A stretch of DNA of 64,000 bases from assembly GCA_038496445.1 (NCBI GenBank), contig JALMLS010000216.1:558001-622000 (forward strand), in the 5' to 3' direction. Below are positions 22,549-34,051 of this stretch, piece by piece. This DNA is from Trichosphaerium sp. ATCC 40318 (taxonomy: Eukaryota > Discosea > Flabellinia > Trichosidae). Under the pieces are notes generated by a model that searched no databases, was not told the origin of the DNA, and saw only the letters and a program-made list of their open reading frames with translations. Position 1 is the first letter of the stretch. Every line of letters begins with the position of its first letter. The position numbers and the translations under genes were made by a program.

Positions 22549-23429
22549 TTATTGCTTAAGGCTTACTTTTATATACCCTCTAGGCATACCTGCTGTACGG
22601 TCTTTTTTACACATAAGCACAACAAGTACAGGCAAAGATATCCAATGAGGTGTACAACGATGACTTAAAGTAATGAATAAGTATTTTGAATGATTTGTAT
22701 GGTAGACTGCTATCTATTAACGTACCTAGCAACATCAAGAACAAGTACACTATCTGTTTTTTCATCATAGGCAGCTATAGGACAAAAATGGCCACCTCTA
22801 TGATCTCGAAAGTTTCTCCAAAAATTTACTATTATACAACTTGATCTTCCTGACATACACTCCTTTATATCACTTTCAAAGGACTTAATCAAATCCTTCG
22901 TATCATAAGTACGATATATGCTAGCGTTGCCACCATGTTTTATAATAATAGAACCAAGTTGTTGCAAGGATAACCCGTATCGATATCTTTTTTTATTTCC
23001 TTTCAAAATATCATGCAACCACGTGTTCCACATCTCTTCTTGGCTAGGTGACGTTTAAATGCTAATACTGACGCGAAAATTGTTAACGCACGTGTGTATT
23101 TGTTCTCCTCGAAGTGCGTTTAGTACAATACAAGAACTGGCAAGGCCGCAAAACGCGCCGCTTGTTTGTGCTTCGAAAGTTTTACTGAGAAACCTTATTT
23201 GGGAGTACTGTTGAACATCAGCTTGTCTGGTGAGCTTTTTACCGTAATCAGAGCTTGTAAAAGTGATTTCTTGTCGGTACTGGATGTCTTTAGCAAAAGT
23301 TAGTACAAAATAGTAATAAATCAGGCTTAGTGTACTCCGAGGCGATATTTCGAGTATCTGCACCCTTGACATCCGTTCATTTCCTTTTTGCTCCATTAAT
23401 GCTTCCTCTGCGATCTCAATGCTACCCAT
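22549..23429 (-). CDS. Phytochelatin synthase-like protein
   Basis: Phytochelatin synthase is a papain-fold transpeptidase that makes metal-binding (gamma-Glu-Cys)n-Gly peptides from glutathione. Visible here are YRQEITFTSSDYGKK near the N-terminus and the nucleophile motif SGAFCGLASSCIVLNAL. After an intron come LSLQQLGSIIIKHGG, the catalytic histidine block HRGGHFCPIAAYDE and the aspartate block VLVLDVA. After a second intron (about 22732-22670), CTPHWISLPVLVVLM and GMPRGYIKVSL end the protein at 22549. All three catalytic residues (Cys, His, Asp) are present. At roughly 235 residues it covers the catalytic half only and lacks a Cys-rich C-terminal domain. It is probably cytosolic and linked to cadmium or zinc tolerance. 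Confidence 0.85.
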
Positions 23430-23835
23430 ATTACCTCAAATAAATTATGTAAACCCAGAGGCCTCTTTTTGTTGCTTACAACACTGTGCGTGGCTTTTAA
23501 AACCAATCTTTCACTGAAAGCTAAACCGCAAAAAGTCATCGAGAAGTCTTGCTTTTGAGCGTGTTGACAGAAATTGTCACAAGCAAAAGATGGTATAGAC
23601 TGTCTTAATGGTAAAAAAACGTTTACCTGCGTACGAACAAAGAATATGAATGCAAGTCTTTGTATCAAAAACAGAGACAGACTTTTTTAACTTTTTGTAA
23701 ATTTTTATTATAGTAGCGAGCAATTATAACAGCAATCGTTGCATAGACCTTAATAACATGATAACACGATACTGCGTATAGTGGAGTTGTTGTATTATGG
23801 TCCCAAGAAAAAATACAACTTCTAGTGATAATCTT

Positions 23836-25036
23836 TTAAACAGATTTTGCAATTACTGAAATGAGTTTTCGAATAAATGCCAGTTGTTTCTCAATAGGAG
23901 TATCATCAAAAGGTGGTATGTGTACAAATAATGATTTTGTTCCATTCATATGAGAAAAATGTAGCGATTGATAACTGTTGGTTGTTAAGGATGAAAACGG
24001 GAAAAAAAAAGGAGCAAATACCAAAAAAAGAAAAAAAAATTTTCAAAAAATAGGATACTAGATGTAGTTGCACAGGAAACGCCCTGGATTTAAACTGACT
24101 TCTACATTCCATTTAAGACTATTCAATGTATTACATATTTTATCTAAAGGTATATCTGTCTCATAACAATGCTCTATAGTCCCTAAAAAAAAGATCTTGT
24201 CAAAAACTTCAAAAAAAAACCACCAAAATTCGACATCTTGGTTCATGAAAAAAAAAAACGTGTTTCAAGAACAACGTCTTCGGAAAATCTGTTGTGTACC
24301 GTTTCGCGGGTTGATAGGTCTCTTATTTGGTGACCATCCAGCTTCATCTGGGCATCTAAAAGTGGCATCTATATGCATAAGAAGAGTGCTAGAAAATGTG
24401 TAACTGCGCTGCAAAGAATGACGCTAGTTTTCGTTTGCAAAATGTCAAAAAATCAGAAAAACCGTCGTGTGACGTGGTTTAGAAATACAAGCTCGTTTTT
24501 AGTACCATTCCACCCAATTTGTTCTAATCTAAATCCGGTTTGAGATGAGTTTACCCCAAGGTGTAAAAAAATGCGTGTTGTGCCTATAAGGCATAATGTA
24601 AGAGGAGGTATATCAATTTAATTTGTCGTTTTATGGCTCTTGCTTACTTGTGTCTGTGCTGCTTATTTTATATCGCTGCAAGGCTTCTGTGAGTGAGACT
24701 AGAATGATTTAGAGGTCATGTCGCTTTTATCATATTTTCTCTTTCACGTACGCAATGACCCAACCGCTGATGTTTCAAAAACTGTTTCTGCAACTACTTT
24801 GATGCCCTAAGTGGTAATTTTAGAATTTGTAAACATTGTAGTTTTGTACCGACGCTAATGGATGCTCTGTAAGGTAATTTGATAAGTTTTCTACTATATC
24901 AGCTAAATTGGCCGTTAATCTTGCATTTGGGAAAAAAGGTCTTTGTCGTGCATGTTGGGTTATGTTTTACGCCATGAAATTCTCCAAAACCTGTGACATA
25001 GATCCATACAGGTTTTTTAGAATTCAATGCGGCCAT
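23836..25036 (-). CDS. PGPEP1: Pyroglutamyl-peptidase I (peptidase family C15)
   Basis: This cysteine peptidase removes N-terminal pyroglutamate. The start at 25036 gives a first exon with the family hallmark WIYVTGFGEFHGVKHNPT. Later exons read KVVAETVFETSAVG, then HLGVNSSQTGFRLEQIGWN with the catalytic Glu, RCPDEAGWSPNKRPI, SLNPGRFLCNYI with the nucleophilic Cys, YYQSLHF, and LFVHIPPF with the catalytic His. The triad is complete. About seven short exons can be followed. The first junction, after HNPT, has no clean GT-AG solution: a GCACG donor or a one-base shift would be needed. It is divergent from the BRAT1-like gene, with only 106 bp between the start codons. Confidence 0.85.
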
Positions 25037-25142
25037 TCTTACTTCCTGATAACAAGTTTTTTTAATTTTGGCACAAAACTTGGCGCTTTTGGCGACCTGA
25101 CTTAATTGAATAGCCTCAAAGTGATCTCTTTATTTGCATAGT
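25037..25142. promoter_or_regulatory. 106-bp bidirectional promoter
   Basis: The ATG of the peptidase (minus) and of the BRAT1-like gene (plus) are separated by 106 bp. Any core promoter must serve both or overlap them. No clear TATA box was identified. Confidence 0.4.
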
Positions 25143-28100
25143 ATGCGTAGCGTGTTTAAGCAGATAGATAATATAAATCAGCGATCAATCGGCGGTAAAT
25201 GTCAAAATAATGTTTAATATGTACGCTAATACGTTTAGATGATACGATATTGGAGAAAGTGAGATCCTATGTCGAAAAGGAGCTCCAGTTACCTGCTAAA
25301 CAAAATGAATTCATGCAAATCAATGCCTACGGCAGTTTAAAGCAAGCGTTGAAAAACGAGGTGGAGGTTTTTGCAAACAAAAAAGCTAATAGGTCAAAAG
25401 GATGATAGAGTAATCGGGGCGTGTTTGAGAATCATTGGGGCAGCTGGTGTTCGCATAGAACGCCTAAGAACTGAAAACATTTTTCCTGACTTTGAATCGC
25501 TTCTAAACCTCTGGTACGTATTAATTGCGCGTCAAAAAGCGGTATAAACCACTAGCGACAAATAGCTGACCAAAACTCCGTTTAAAACTTTTCATTCTTT
25601 CTCCTGTCTCAACCTTCATAGCAACGAATATTCTGAGTCTGGATCTATACTAGCTGGATGCTTGGACCTCTTGAAATCATTGGCAATGTACTTGTACGGT
25701 TTTTTGATCATGTACATGTTGTATTGCACGTGATTACTCACGTTGTATTTAGAAATGAAGACAGACAAATACAAAGTCGACTAGGATTTATTACGGATTT
25801 GATACATAGATCAATGAGCTTTTCTTCACATTTTGTACGTTAGACTTTGTTGCTTTTTTAGTTTTCGTCTTTTTGTATGTCTCTAGCTAAAGGTTTATTG
25901 TTTTAAGGTTGGTGAACTTGCAGTGGACCTTCTTGTAGATTTATTCGACTTGCCTATACTTTCAGAAAGCGCTTTGGTACTATTGAATCATATGCTCAAT
26001 GAGGAGAATCAAAACAAGCTAGCACTTGTAAATATTGTATGAACAAAATCATGGAACTTGTGAGAAGCTAAAAACCTGCTAGGTATACGCCTTATTAAAG
26101 CGTAAGACTCCAGGAACAAAGAGAGCCCTAGTCGAGTCTCGAGCATTCTCAAAAATGATAAGCCTGCTCAAGTATGTCAGCTGGTAAAATTGTACCTCAC
26201 TATTGTTTAGTTCCAACAACAAGATTCTTCGATTTCGGTACATGGAATGCATAGAAGTCGCTTGTAGATTCCAATTACTTGGCCTTATTTCACAAGAAGC
26301 GCCAATTGATAACGAAGAAGGAGGTATGAATTATAATAAAGGCACTACCTCCTCACGAGCAAAACTAGGTATCAAAGTTCTCGAAGGTCAAATGAGAAAT
26401 ATGTTACAGAAAGGAAAAGGTACATCACTAATGTTTGATTGTAGTACTTACTATGTTTATTATTTAGCAACTGATATTATACAGACTCTTGGCTTTTTGC
26501 TGTTCCATACAGACAAAGCCTTGTCTTGGCTTGAAGTGAATTTGGGTGTTCTTTTACGATTTTGTTTGAACGATATTTCATTCACAACAGGTACAGCGTT
26601 TCATCCACGCCTTTAACATCTCTATTGTAGACTGTTTCATTAGTGACGTGGTAACAAGTTTGTCACCATCAGATCTATTTAAGGTTAGAAAAGAATGCTT
26701 GACAGTTGTATTGTCGCTCTCCAAACATGAAAAACTTCAAAACTTGGTACAGGTAAGGAACATGACTAGTAAGATACGTGCTTATTTTTGTTGAAATATA
26801 GAAGTGGATACCTGTTGTAATAGAATCTCTACGTAACGTTCGCGCTGGGACACCAAGGCACGAGATATCAGCGGTTATGAACAAATGTTGCGATATCCTT
26901 TTGACTTGTATGGAAAAATCAAAGGATAGAAAAGGTACAAAGTGAAACCTACAGTATATTCTTATTCTTTTTGATAAATCTAACGCTTTTTCATCAGTAT
27001 TCTCTGTGATAAAAGGTCACATGAACGAGATTTTAGCACTTGTTGGTGATACATACACAATGTCAACACATAGACTTCTTCAACTTATTAAGCACCTGCT
27101 TATCGATGCTGGGTCATCTAGTGCTTTGGCAAGCCCAGACACAATCTTCAAGGTGATTTTACAATCTTTTTCTAGCTCTTCTTTGATGTTTACTAACTGT
27201 TTTTAACCTAAAGGAATTCGCTAATGCCATTGAGTTTATAAAAAAACTTTCGATTCATCAGTACCCTGAGATGCGTGTTGAGGCCATTAAAATAGTTACA
27301 GAGCTTTACAAAAGCTCTTCAACTGTTTTATTTGCAAGAAAGAATCTAAGAGAATCCGTAATAGATCGTCTTAGCGATGGAGAAGGCCTTGTTCGCGCAG
27401 AGGCTATAAAGGTTGGTGGACTTGAAGTTTTGTTAACACTTACCATTTGTAGTGCATTATGTGCATTACGTACTCGCTCTTGGAGGTTGATAAAGTAATA
27501 TATTTCGATAAGTTGCTCACAGATGATGAATCTCAAGTTAGGCTACAGGTTCGACTAGCTAAAAACGGTGTAAAAAAAGTAATTTATAATTTCTTTTTTA
27601 GGCTTTAGGAATGGTGACTCAACTGTTACGCAAAAAAGAACCTTGTTCTGCTTTTGATGGCAGTGATAGTGTATTGAAGCTTTTGTCGTGAGTACTTACT
27701 GCATCGCGTATTATCTTACGCTAGTATAGAGGCTTGTCAAAGGATGTAGATTGGGAGATACGACAACTCTGTTGTCATACATTTTTCTGCCTTGCTGATG
27801 CTAAACCTGCTTTGTTCTGGTCTTTGAATTGTACTGGGCATACAACTATATTTGTGGTTGTTAATACTTCTTTTAGGTTTGTTTTGTATTAAGGACATGT
27901 GCGAAGACAGAATAAGACTAGTGAGGTGAGTTGTTTCGTCTTATAAGTAGTGTTCTTTCTTACAATTTTCTGAAAAAGGTTGGCAGCATTTACGGCTCTG
28001 GAGAACTTGTTAACTTTACAAACACCTGAATTCACTCAAAATGACAGCTACAAGAAGTTCATTACATTTACAGGCAATCTGAGTACGATAAAAGCCAAAC

Positions 28101-28255
28101 ATTAGAGTATTTTTATTAATCTGTTTGTAGATTTACCTGAGCTTAAGAAAAGGCAACAGTTTGAACATTTTTACGATGCCTGTGATGAGATGATTCAGCC
28201 TGAATCAGACAGCAATCAGCCTCCACAAGAGCATATTTTAGATTGTCCGTTCTAA
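25143..28255 (+). CDS. BRAT1-like HEAT-repeat protein
   Basis: The first exon, from ATG 25143, splices in frame to DDTILEKVRSYVEKEL, which closely resembles the opening DDTCLEKLL block of animal BRAT1 (an Integrator- and ATM-associated HEAT protein). ACLRIIGAAG and many helical pairs follow: LAVDLLVDLFDLPILSESAL, EMRVEAIKIVTELYKSS, SQVRLQALGMVTQLLRKK and SGLSKDVDWEIRQLCCHTFF, the last paralleling a conserved RDLDWEVR motif near the BRAT1 C-terminus. The protein ends HILDCPF, so the extreme C-terminal Cys-Tyr of animal BRAT1 is not evident. About 14 exons are present. The role would be a solenoid scaffold; a link to Integrator or DNA damage signalling is inference from the family. Confidence 0.55.
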
Positions 28256-28516
28256 GGTTAGTACATTGTGAATTGACTTCGTTAAAAAAACCGACTTATT
28301 GTCAGAAGAATAAAACGTCAAACTCATGTCTCCTTGCTTGTTATACACTACATACAATGTCAATATCTCCCTTGCTAGAGTGTTACTCGATATTTAGGTT
28401 GTAGCGCTCTGAACCATTCGGCCTTTCTGAAGAAAAAGGCAAAGAAGTTTTTTTTTTCTTCCCTTCACCAAACGTCAAATAAGTTCTTTTTGTCCATTAA
28501 ATTGATCTATTGCAGC

Positions 28517-29712
28517 ATGAGCACATACCCTCCTACATCTAATACACACAACGTATACATTGGTAACCTTCACCCTGGTATTACAGAACAAGAACTAAAA
28601 GACAGCTTTAATGACGCCGGTGCTATCGCGTATGTAAAGATAATAAAAGACCGTAATACAGGTGAGTTTTTAATTAAATCGAGGAATTTGTAAAATTTAT
28701 CCTTTCTTACAACTCTATAGGCTTATGTAAAGGTTATGGCTTCATTTACTTTGAGAATTATGAAGGTCAGCAAAAGGCTTTGCAAATTCCATTCAGTGCG
28801 CTTTCTATTAAAGGCCAGGTGTGCCACACGAAGCCAGCCGTACAGAAATCAAATAATTACAATAATAATCCCTCACGATACAACAACAACAGCAACGCGC
28901 CATCAAAAGTGTTATTTGTTGGTAATCTAGATCCTAAGACAACAGAAGAGACTTTAAACAAAACCTTTTCGCCTTACGGCCAAATAATACGCGCTACTAT
29001 AAAACAAGACCCTCAAACTGGTATATCAAGAGGTTTTGGGTTTGTAGAATTCCAAGATATCTCTTCTTGCGATAGTTACCTTCAAGAACAGCCTGTGACA
29101 ACTATAGATGGTAGTAGCGTAAGAATAGAGCGTGCTAAGCCTCAACAACCTAGACGACCTCATTACCCAAGAACTGCGCGTCACCATAACGCGCCAATGT
29201 ACGGTAATCCACCTCCAAACAACGTACGTTCTTTTTTCTTCTTCATATTGTTTTACCTGCAACTCACTCCTCCTCTAGTATTACTACCCTCCAGCAGCAG
29301 CTAACCCGTATCCTGCATGGCAACAAACTGGATGGCAACCACAACCACATCAAATGCATGGAGCAGGGTCAGCACCTGCAGCGCCTCAATATTCCTATTA
29401 CAACAATGCGCCTCCAGCGGCTTCTTACAACAATGCACCTCCTGCAGCTGCCTACAACAATGCGCCTCCTGCAGCTGCTTACAACAACGCACCTCCTGCA
29501 GCCGCTTACAACAATGCGCCCCCTGCAGCTGCACCTCAGACTTGGATGGGGTCCCATACAAACGCTAGTAATCAGCCTCTTCCTCGAGGAGGTCCTGCTC
29601 GCCGAAGACATGGCAAAACACAAAAGGTTCGGATTGTTTTGTAAAAAATTTTATTTTGTTTTTAACTTTGTACCCTCTCCAGGCATCTTCAGCTTATCAC
29701 CCTTATTATTGA
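28517..29712 (+). CDS. RNA-binding protein with two RRM domains and YNNAPPAAA repeats
   Basis: The ATG at 28517 starts MSTYPPTSNTHNVYIGNL, the RNP2 motif of RRM1; after an intron LCKGYGFIYFENY gives RNP1. RRM2 has KVLFVGNLDPKTTEE as RNP2 and SRGFGFVEFQ as RNP1. The tail is low complexity and rich in Pro, Tyr, Asn, Gln and Ala, with five 9-residue YNNAPPAA(S/A) repeats, then an arginine-glycine patch (RGGPARRRHG) and a short last exon ending SSAYHPYY with TGA at 29710-29712. The architecture fits a nuclear or cytoplasmic hnRNP- or TIAR-type mRNA-binding protein able to form condensates. Orthology to a named protein is not clear. Confidence 0.85.
29398..29532 (+). repeat. Five tandem 27-bp units coding YNNAPPAA(S/A)
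   Basis: Five consecutive 27-nt units encode a nine-residue motif. They differ only at a few mostly synonymous positions, which suggests recent tandem duplication inside the coding sequence. Confidence 0.9.
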
Positions 29713-30843
29713 ACATCTAAATTTCCTTCTCTTTTCTTGCGTGGAAACTCCTCTTTCAACAAATCGACAAAAAAAAAAGACAACAAACCCAAAAAAAGCC
29801 GATTATTGCCGTTCGCTTACTTCCGATTCCGAAACTTTTTTGTTTGACGCATTTTTTACATACACACAAGACAAGTTTTCGTATTAATATCAGCAAAGTA
29901 ATCAATCGAAACACGTTGTTTCCACGCAAAAAAAAAAAAAAAAAAATCAAAAAAAAAAAAAATCATCCACCATATCATGCTCCTAAGCTTGTTTGTTTAA
30001 ACGACAAAAAATAATATTAATCTGTACATAAACCTAACTCTCCAAGTTTTTGTTTTCGTTTTTTTAGCAATTCTTAGCGATAGACCCTCACTTCTCTCTT
30101 CAATTGTATTATTTCTTCACCCTTTTTTACTCCCCCTCGTTGCACTAACCGCTCTTCGCAAGCAGTGTTATTTACCTGCTTGCTTATGACCGGATTTACT
30201 CTACCGTTATTATGTCCGCTTGTTTTTTTTCAATTAGAAAAATCTGTTGCGCTTAAACTGTTTTTGCCGTTTTTAGACTGTTGTTAAGCTTACCTAATAA
30301 CTTTTTTGTAGCTCTATGGCGCTTTGTTTGAATGTATGTACTGCGCTATACGGGTCTTGCTATTGAATCCGTATGTCGTTGTATGCACAATATAACAGGA
30401 GTGGCAAGCAAGTTGATGTAGTAAGTTGGAGTTGCTGAAGAGCGAACCAGCTAGTTGGACCTTGTGGCAAGGAATTAAACGTTTTAGGTTTTTTTGGTTC
30501 ACGCAGTGCCCTGCCCACGTGTCGCCAAATTATCAAAACTTAAAATCAAGATTACCCTGTTTAAGGTACCATTGGTTAAATTGGACTGCACAAAGCAGTA
30601 TTATGATTCAATTCAACAGTACAGTTAGTTCCGGAAACACTAAGCCAATAATTGTACTAAAGGCAGAAATCTTGATTGGGAATGAAGTTATTGATGACTT
30701 TTTTGGCTTTTAGTACTTTTACACGCATATGTTTAGCTACAGAGTTAGTATTGACAATTATTATAATGATAAACAGTTCGTGTTAGTTATGTTAAGTGGC
30801 TTTGCATGAAGTCTCAAACATTAAACAACCTTAACCTTTTACA
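29713..30843. other. Long intergenic region, A- and T-rich
   Basis: The stretch holds the 3' UTR of the RNA-binding protein, two oligo-A runs (about 29769-29778 and 29928-29962) and T-rich DNA. Open frames here start at non-ATG codons and carry no domain pattern. No structured RNA or repeat was recognised. Confidence 0.4.
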
Positions 30844-31056
30844 ATGTCGCAACCCTTCGTACCTCCTTCCAATCAACCTACTACACGCTCTCAAACGGGA
30901 GACACACCACTTACACGCCAAGAAACTGATAAACCGGCAGCAACTGGAGCACAAAGCACCCAAATACCTTCAGACTCTCCTTTCGTTCCTGCAACTGGAG
31001 CACCTGTGACAAGAGCTCAAACAGGTGCCACACCTCAAACTCGCGCCCAAGATTGA
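30844..31056 (+). CDS. Small Thr/Pro/Gln-rich protein, hypothetical
   Basis: A 70-codon ATG-initiated frame encodes MSQPFVPPSNQPTTRSQTGD and continues with repeated TGA.PVTRAQTGATPQTRAQ-like units. Composition is biased to Thr, Gln, Pro and Ala, with no hydrophobic core, so the product would be disordered. It lacks introns. A short low-complexity frame can arise by chance; the internal near-repeats (PATGA.. and TRAQTGATPQTRAQ) are the main argument for coding. Confidence 0.35.
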   Translation: MSQPFVPPSNQPTTRSQTGDTPLTRQETDKPAATGAQSTQIPSDSPFVPATGAPVTRAQTGATPQTRAQD

Positions 31057-31503
31057 TGGTGGCATCCCAAAGCAACAAGAAATTCGACTAGTCTCTTGTA
31101 CCGCATAATAAAGATTCTCCATTTGACAACAAGGCCAAAAGTGAACAGTTTTTCTGAAATTGCTATCTCGTTTCTAAAATAGGTAAACAAGCATAACTGC
31201 TATGATTTATACCTATTGGCTTACGTTGTTTCAATACTGGCAGTAGCAACGATAATTCGGCATTAAGCAACAATGCTGACTTTTTTTTTCAATACACAAC
31301 TTTGTCTGTACTGTCTTGTCATCTTTGTAAAAGATGTGAGCTCACTTGACCATTATCACACTGTTACATACTTATAACACAACAAAAAGACAATACCAAA
31401 ACCCTGTGTTGTAATACACAAGCAAGTGATAGTATACAATAAAGTAGTAGATGATGTTCAAACTCTCTTTTGTTTTGTTGTGGTTTTCCCACAGATACAC
31501 GTG
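31057..31503. other. Intergenic, nothing recognised
   Basis: This AT-rich stretch lies between the small ORF and the 3' end of the membrane-protein gene. No gene, tRNA or repeat is visible. Confidence 0.4.
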
Positions 31504-32808
31504 TTAGGATTGAGCAGCAATCATGGTTCGCGATCGTAAATCGAATAGTATTACACATACTATTACTTGGTATATGTGTTGTAAGTATCTTGGACCAAAG
31601 TTAACAAAGACGCCTCCAAGTGTAAGTATAACCAAGTCAAAGCTTTTAAAGAAAACATCAGAGATTTGATAGAATGAATAAAAAGTAGCCAAATAAGAAG
31701 CCATATATCTATTTAATATTAGTGTTAAACCTTTTGAGTTGTATCATAGGACGTACATTAGGTATGACGTTTTTGGACCAATGTACTTCTTAAACTTAAG
31801 AGTGTGAAGAAACATCGAAATTGTTGTAGCAAAAGCACCTATGTTAAGAAAAAAAGAAGATTAGATGAGTTCGATATGTGAGCACGTGGGTTTTTGAGTA
31901 TTTTTTTAAGGTTGCGTACTGAATATCAGTAATAGATACATGTGTCGTTGTTGCTCTTCAGTGATCCTGTTTAAGAAGCGTGTATAGTTCATAAAGAATC
32001 CAATGAAATGTTTCGCCCAAATATAGAAAACCTTCGTTATCCACGTCGCTACGAAGTAAAACATGTAGTTCTTTTCAGACTTAGATTTATCATTATTAAG
32101 AGAGTCGCGAAACCTGTGGTACAAACCATTAGAAGAAAAAACCCAAAAACGGATCACGTGATACTTTTTTTTGGGCAAAGTTGTGCTTCGCTTATTTTCA
32201 GTTACGAAAGGTTTTGTGAAGAAAACTCGATACCACGTACCTTGTTTGAGGAAAGAACCATCGTAAGACATAAGGAAAAAAGACGAAAGCAATCTCCACT
32301 ATCATTAACTTGTTTACCAACAGGTCATAAAAAAAGTCGCTGTAGTAAAGCCATTGGAAAAGGAGTATACTAGCGAAGAAAATGTTCTCTTTTACAAAGG
32401 AGTAACTAAGAGCGCTTTTATCACTATAATATCCAGGATCTGATTGTCTTTTTGGTAAAAACGAGAAATAATACGTAGCAGTGATGCTTTGCGTAAGGCC
32501 TAGCGTTAATAGTTAATTGGGGGTAGTAGTGAACGAAAAAAGCTTTGGATTTTTTTTTTCGTGTTAAAAAAACAGTTAAACAAGCGACGAACCATTGAGA
32601 GGTAGGGACCACACCAAGAAAGAAGTTTTGAATGAATCATAGTCGGAAAAGTACAGATACAGGCACGCTACATACTGAAATAGATAAACTAAACCAAGAA
32701 ATCTATGAAATAAGAACTGCTTATTAAAGAACAGCGTAACAACCCACATAATTTGGTTTACCAAAGCAAAGTCACTTACTTCCAGTATGACTTAACAAAA
32801 ACCATCAT
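31504..32808 (-). CDS. Multi-pass membrane protein, unknown family
   Basis: The start at 32808 gives MMVFVKSYWK, followed by exons encoding a series of hydrophobic helices: IMWVVTLFFNKQFLFHRFLG, GLVYLFQYVACLYLYF, FVKENIFFASILLFQWLYYS, IVEIAFVFFPYVLRWFFP, FYFVATWITKVFYIWAKHFI, AFATTISMFLHTLKF, and finally FFKSFDLVILTLGGVFVN. At least seven transmembrane segments are likely. Between them lie short charged loops (RFRDSLNNDKSKSEK). The FFPYVLRWFFP.TRFRDS and TKVFYIWAKHFIGFF stretches look like conserved signatures and recall fungal hypothetical membrane proteins, but no function is known to me. Five or more exons are joined by GTACG donors; the last exon ends at 31504. It is probably an endomembrane or plasma-membrane protein. 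Confidence 0.6.
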
Positions 32809-32862
32809 GTGTTTCAACAATGCTGGAGAAGCGTTTTAACTACTACTCAGGTACAACTGTTT

Positions 32863-33155
32863 GGTGTTCATAGTATTAACCTGAGAAACACTTTAGTAAC
32901 AGATAAAGGAATCAAGTACCTTACTGGTGTTCCTGAGACACTTCAGTTACGGATGAAGGAATCAAGTACATTGCTGGTGTACATGCTATTAGTCTAGATA
33001 AAACACTAGTAACTGACAAAAGAGTCAAAGAATTAAAAGGTGTTCATATCTTTAGCCTTCAGGAGACATGTGTAACCGACAAAGGAGTAATAGCTTTAAG
33101 AGTTGTTCACACAATTGACACATTGAGTATTGTGAAGCTACTGACAAAGTAAAAG
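32863..33155 (+). pseudogene. Leucine-rich-repeat gene fragment with broken frame
   Basis: Five tandem units of a 63-bp repeat start at 32863, 32926, 32976, 33039 and 33102 and code for a 21-residue LRR (GVH.I.L..T.VTDKGIK.L). The second unit is 50 bp long, a 13-bp deletion that shifts the frame, and the fifth runs into stops. There is no F-box and no start. The repeat matches the LRR units of the intact F-box/LRR gene at 61.2 kb, for example KGVHTINVYGCSKISVEGIK. This is a decayed relative lying against the 5' end of the membrane-protein gene. Confidence 0.75.
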
Positions 33156-33391
33156 GTTTATTCTAACCGCCAATTCCAAATATGGTGGAATGTACTACAG
33201 AGGCTAACAGTAAATAGCACAAGCAAGGTAAAAAAACAATAAACACGTGCAAGAACAACGATTTTATTAATAACCCGAAATGTTGTTATGGTACAATGGA
33301 AAGCTCACTGCACCGTTAATAGGCCAGAATGATTTATGACTTCTCATAAAAAGAAGCAAATAACAACCACACCTATGCGAGAACTTAACAG

Positions 33392-34051
33392 TTAAGGAAG
33401 AAAAAATAGAGTTGTAAAAAAGCGCTCATGTTTCTTCTCGTACGTAGATATGAACAGGTGACAATACTCATCAAGATTTTCATTGGGAGGAAAGGGTACT
33501 GCGGGACCTGCAAATGTACGAAAGGTTTCTCTACCCTCTGTAGTGAAAGAGAAGTCTCCTACTTTTTTCCCTTGATGTATAACTTCAGCAGTCATTTCAT
33601 GGAACGACCCTGTGTATGGGCACCCTTCTCCTGGGTCAACTCTTCTAGTATAGCTTTTTGTTGTAGTCATGTTTACTTCTACACAATAGCATTCCTTGGA
33701 AACACGTGTCATCTTCTTAACACCTCTTCTTATTTTATACTCAGAGTATTCTTCATTTGGTTTTGCTTTAATCTTTTCCACATAATCAGGAGCTATTTTT
33801 CCATCTAGCACTCTTATTACAGTGTTATTGAGAAAATTTATTACACGCACCTGTGAGACTGAAATAGTGGCTGTCATACGGAGCTGTTTCAACGTAATAG
33901 TACTTATAAGGGTGCTACAAAACAAAAATCAATAAGTTGAAAGACTGCCACTTACGAACGTAAATAAAAATGGTCTTGTCGTCTTCACAATGATACATAT
34001 TACTATTTGCAGGTACTTTCTGTTGACACTAAGCTTGTAAGAAAACGTCAT
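33392..34051 (-). CDS. Hypothetical protein, unknown family
   Basis: The proposed ATG at 34051 opens MTFSYKLSVNRKYLQIVICI, giving a hydrophobic N-terminal stretch that might be a signal or anchor. A GTAAGT intron (about 33919-33959) leads to HPYKYYYVETAPYDSHYFSL, a second intron (about 33815-33852) to VLDGKIAPDYVEKIKAKP, and the protein then reads through VSKECYCVEVNMTTTKSY, GEGCPYTGSFHEMTAEVIHQ and FAGPAVPFPPNENLDEYCHL, stopping at 33392. The beta-strand-like alternation and few cysteines suggest a small globular domain. No family is recognised. Two frame-consistent introns support real coding. Confidence 0.5.

Noticed and set aside
29301-29623. Cys/Arg-rich frames on both strands over the YNNAPPAAA repeats
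   Set aside because: They are shadow frames of the tandem repeat in the RNA-binding protein.
29769-29962. A-rich runs as evidence for a LINE or SINE
   Set aside because: No target-site duplication, internal promoter or reverse transcriptase is nearby; simple low complexity is sufficient.
30426-30713. 95-codon plus-strand frame
   Set aside because: It starts at TTG, has no recognisable motif and lies in an AT-rich gap with no splice support.
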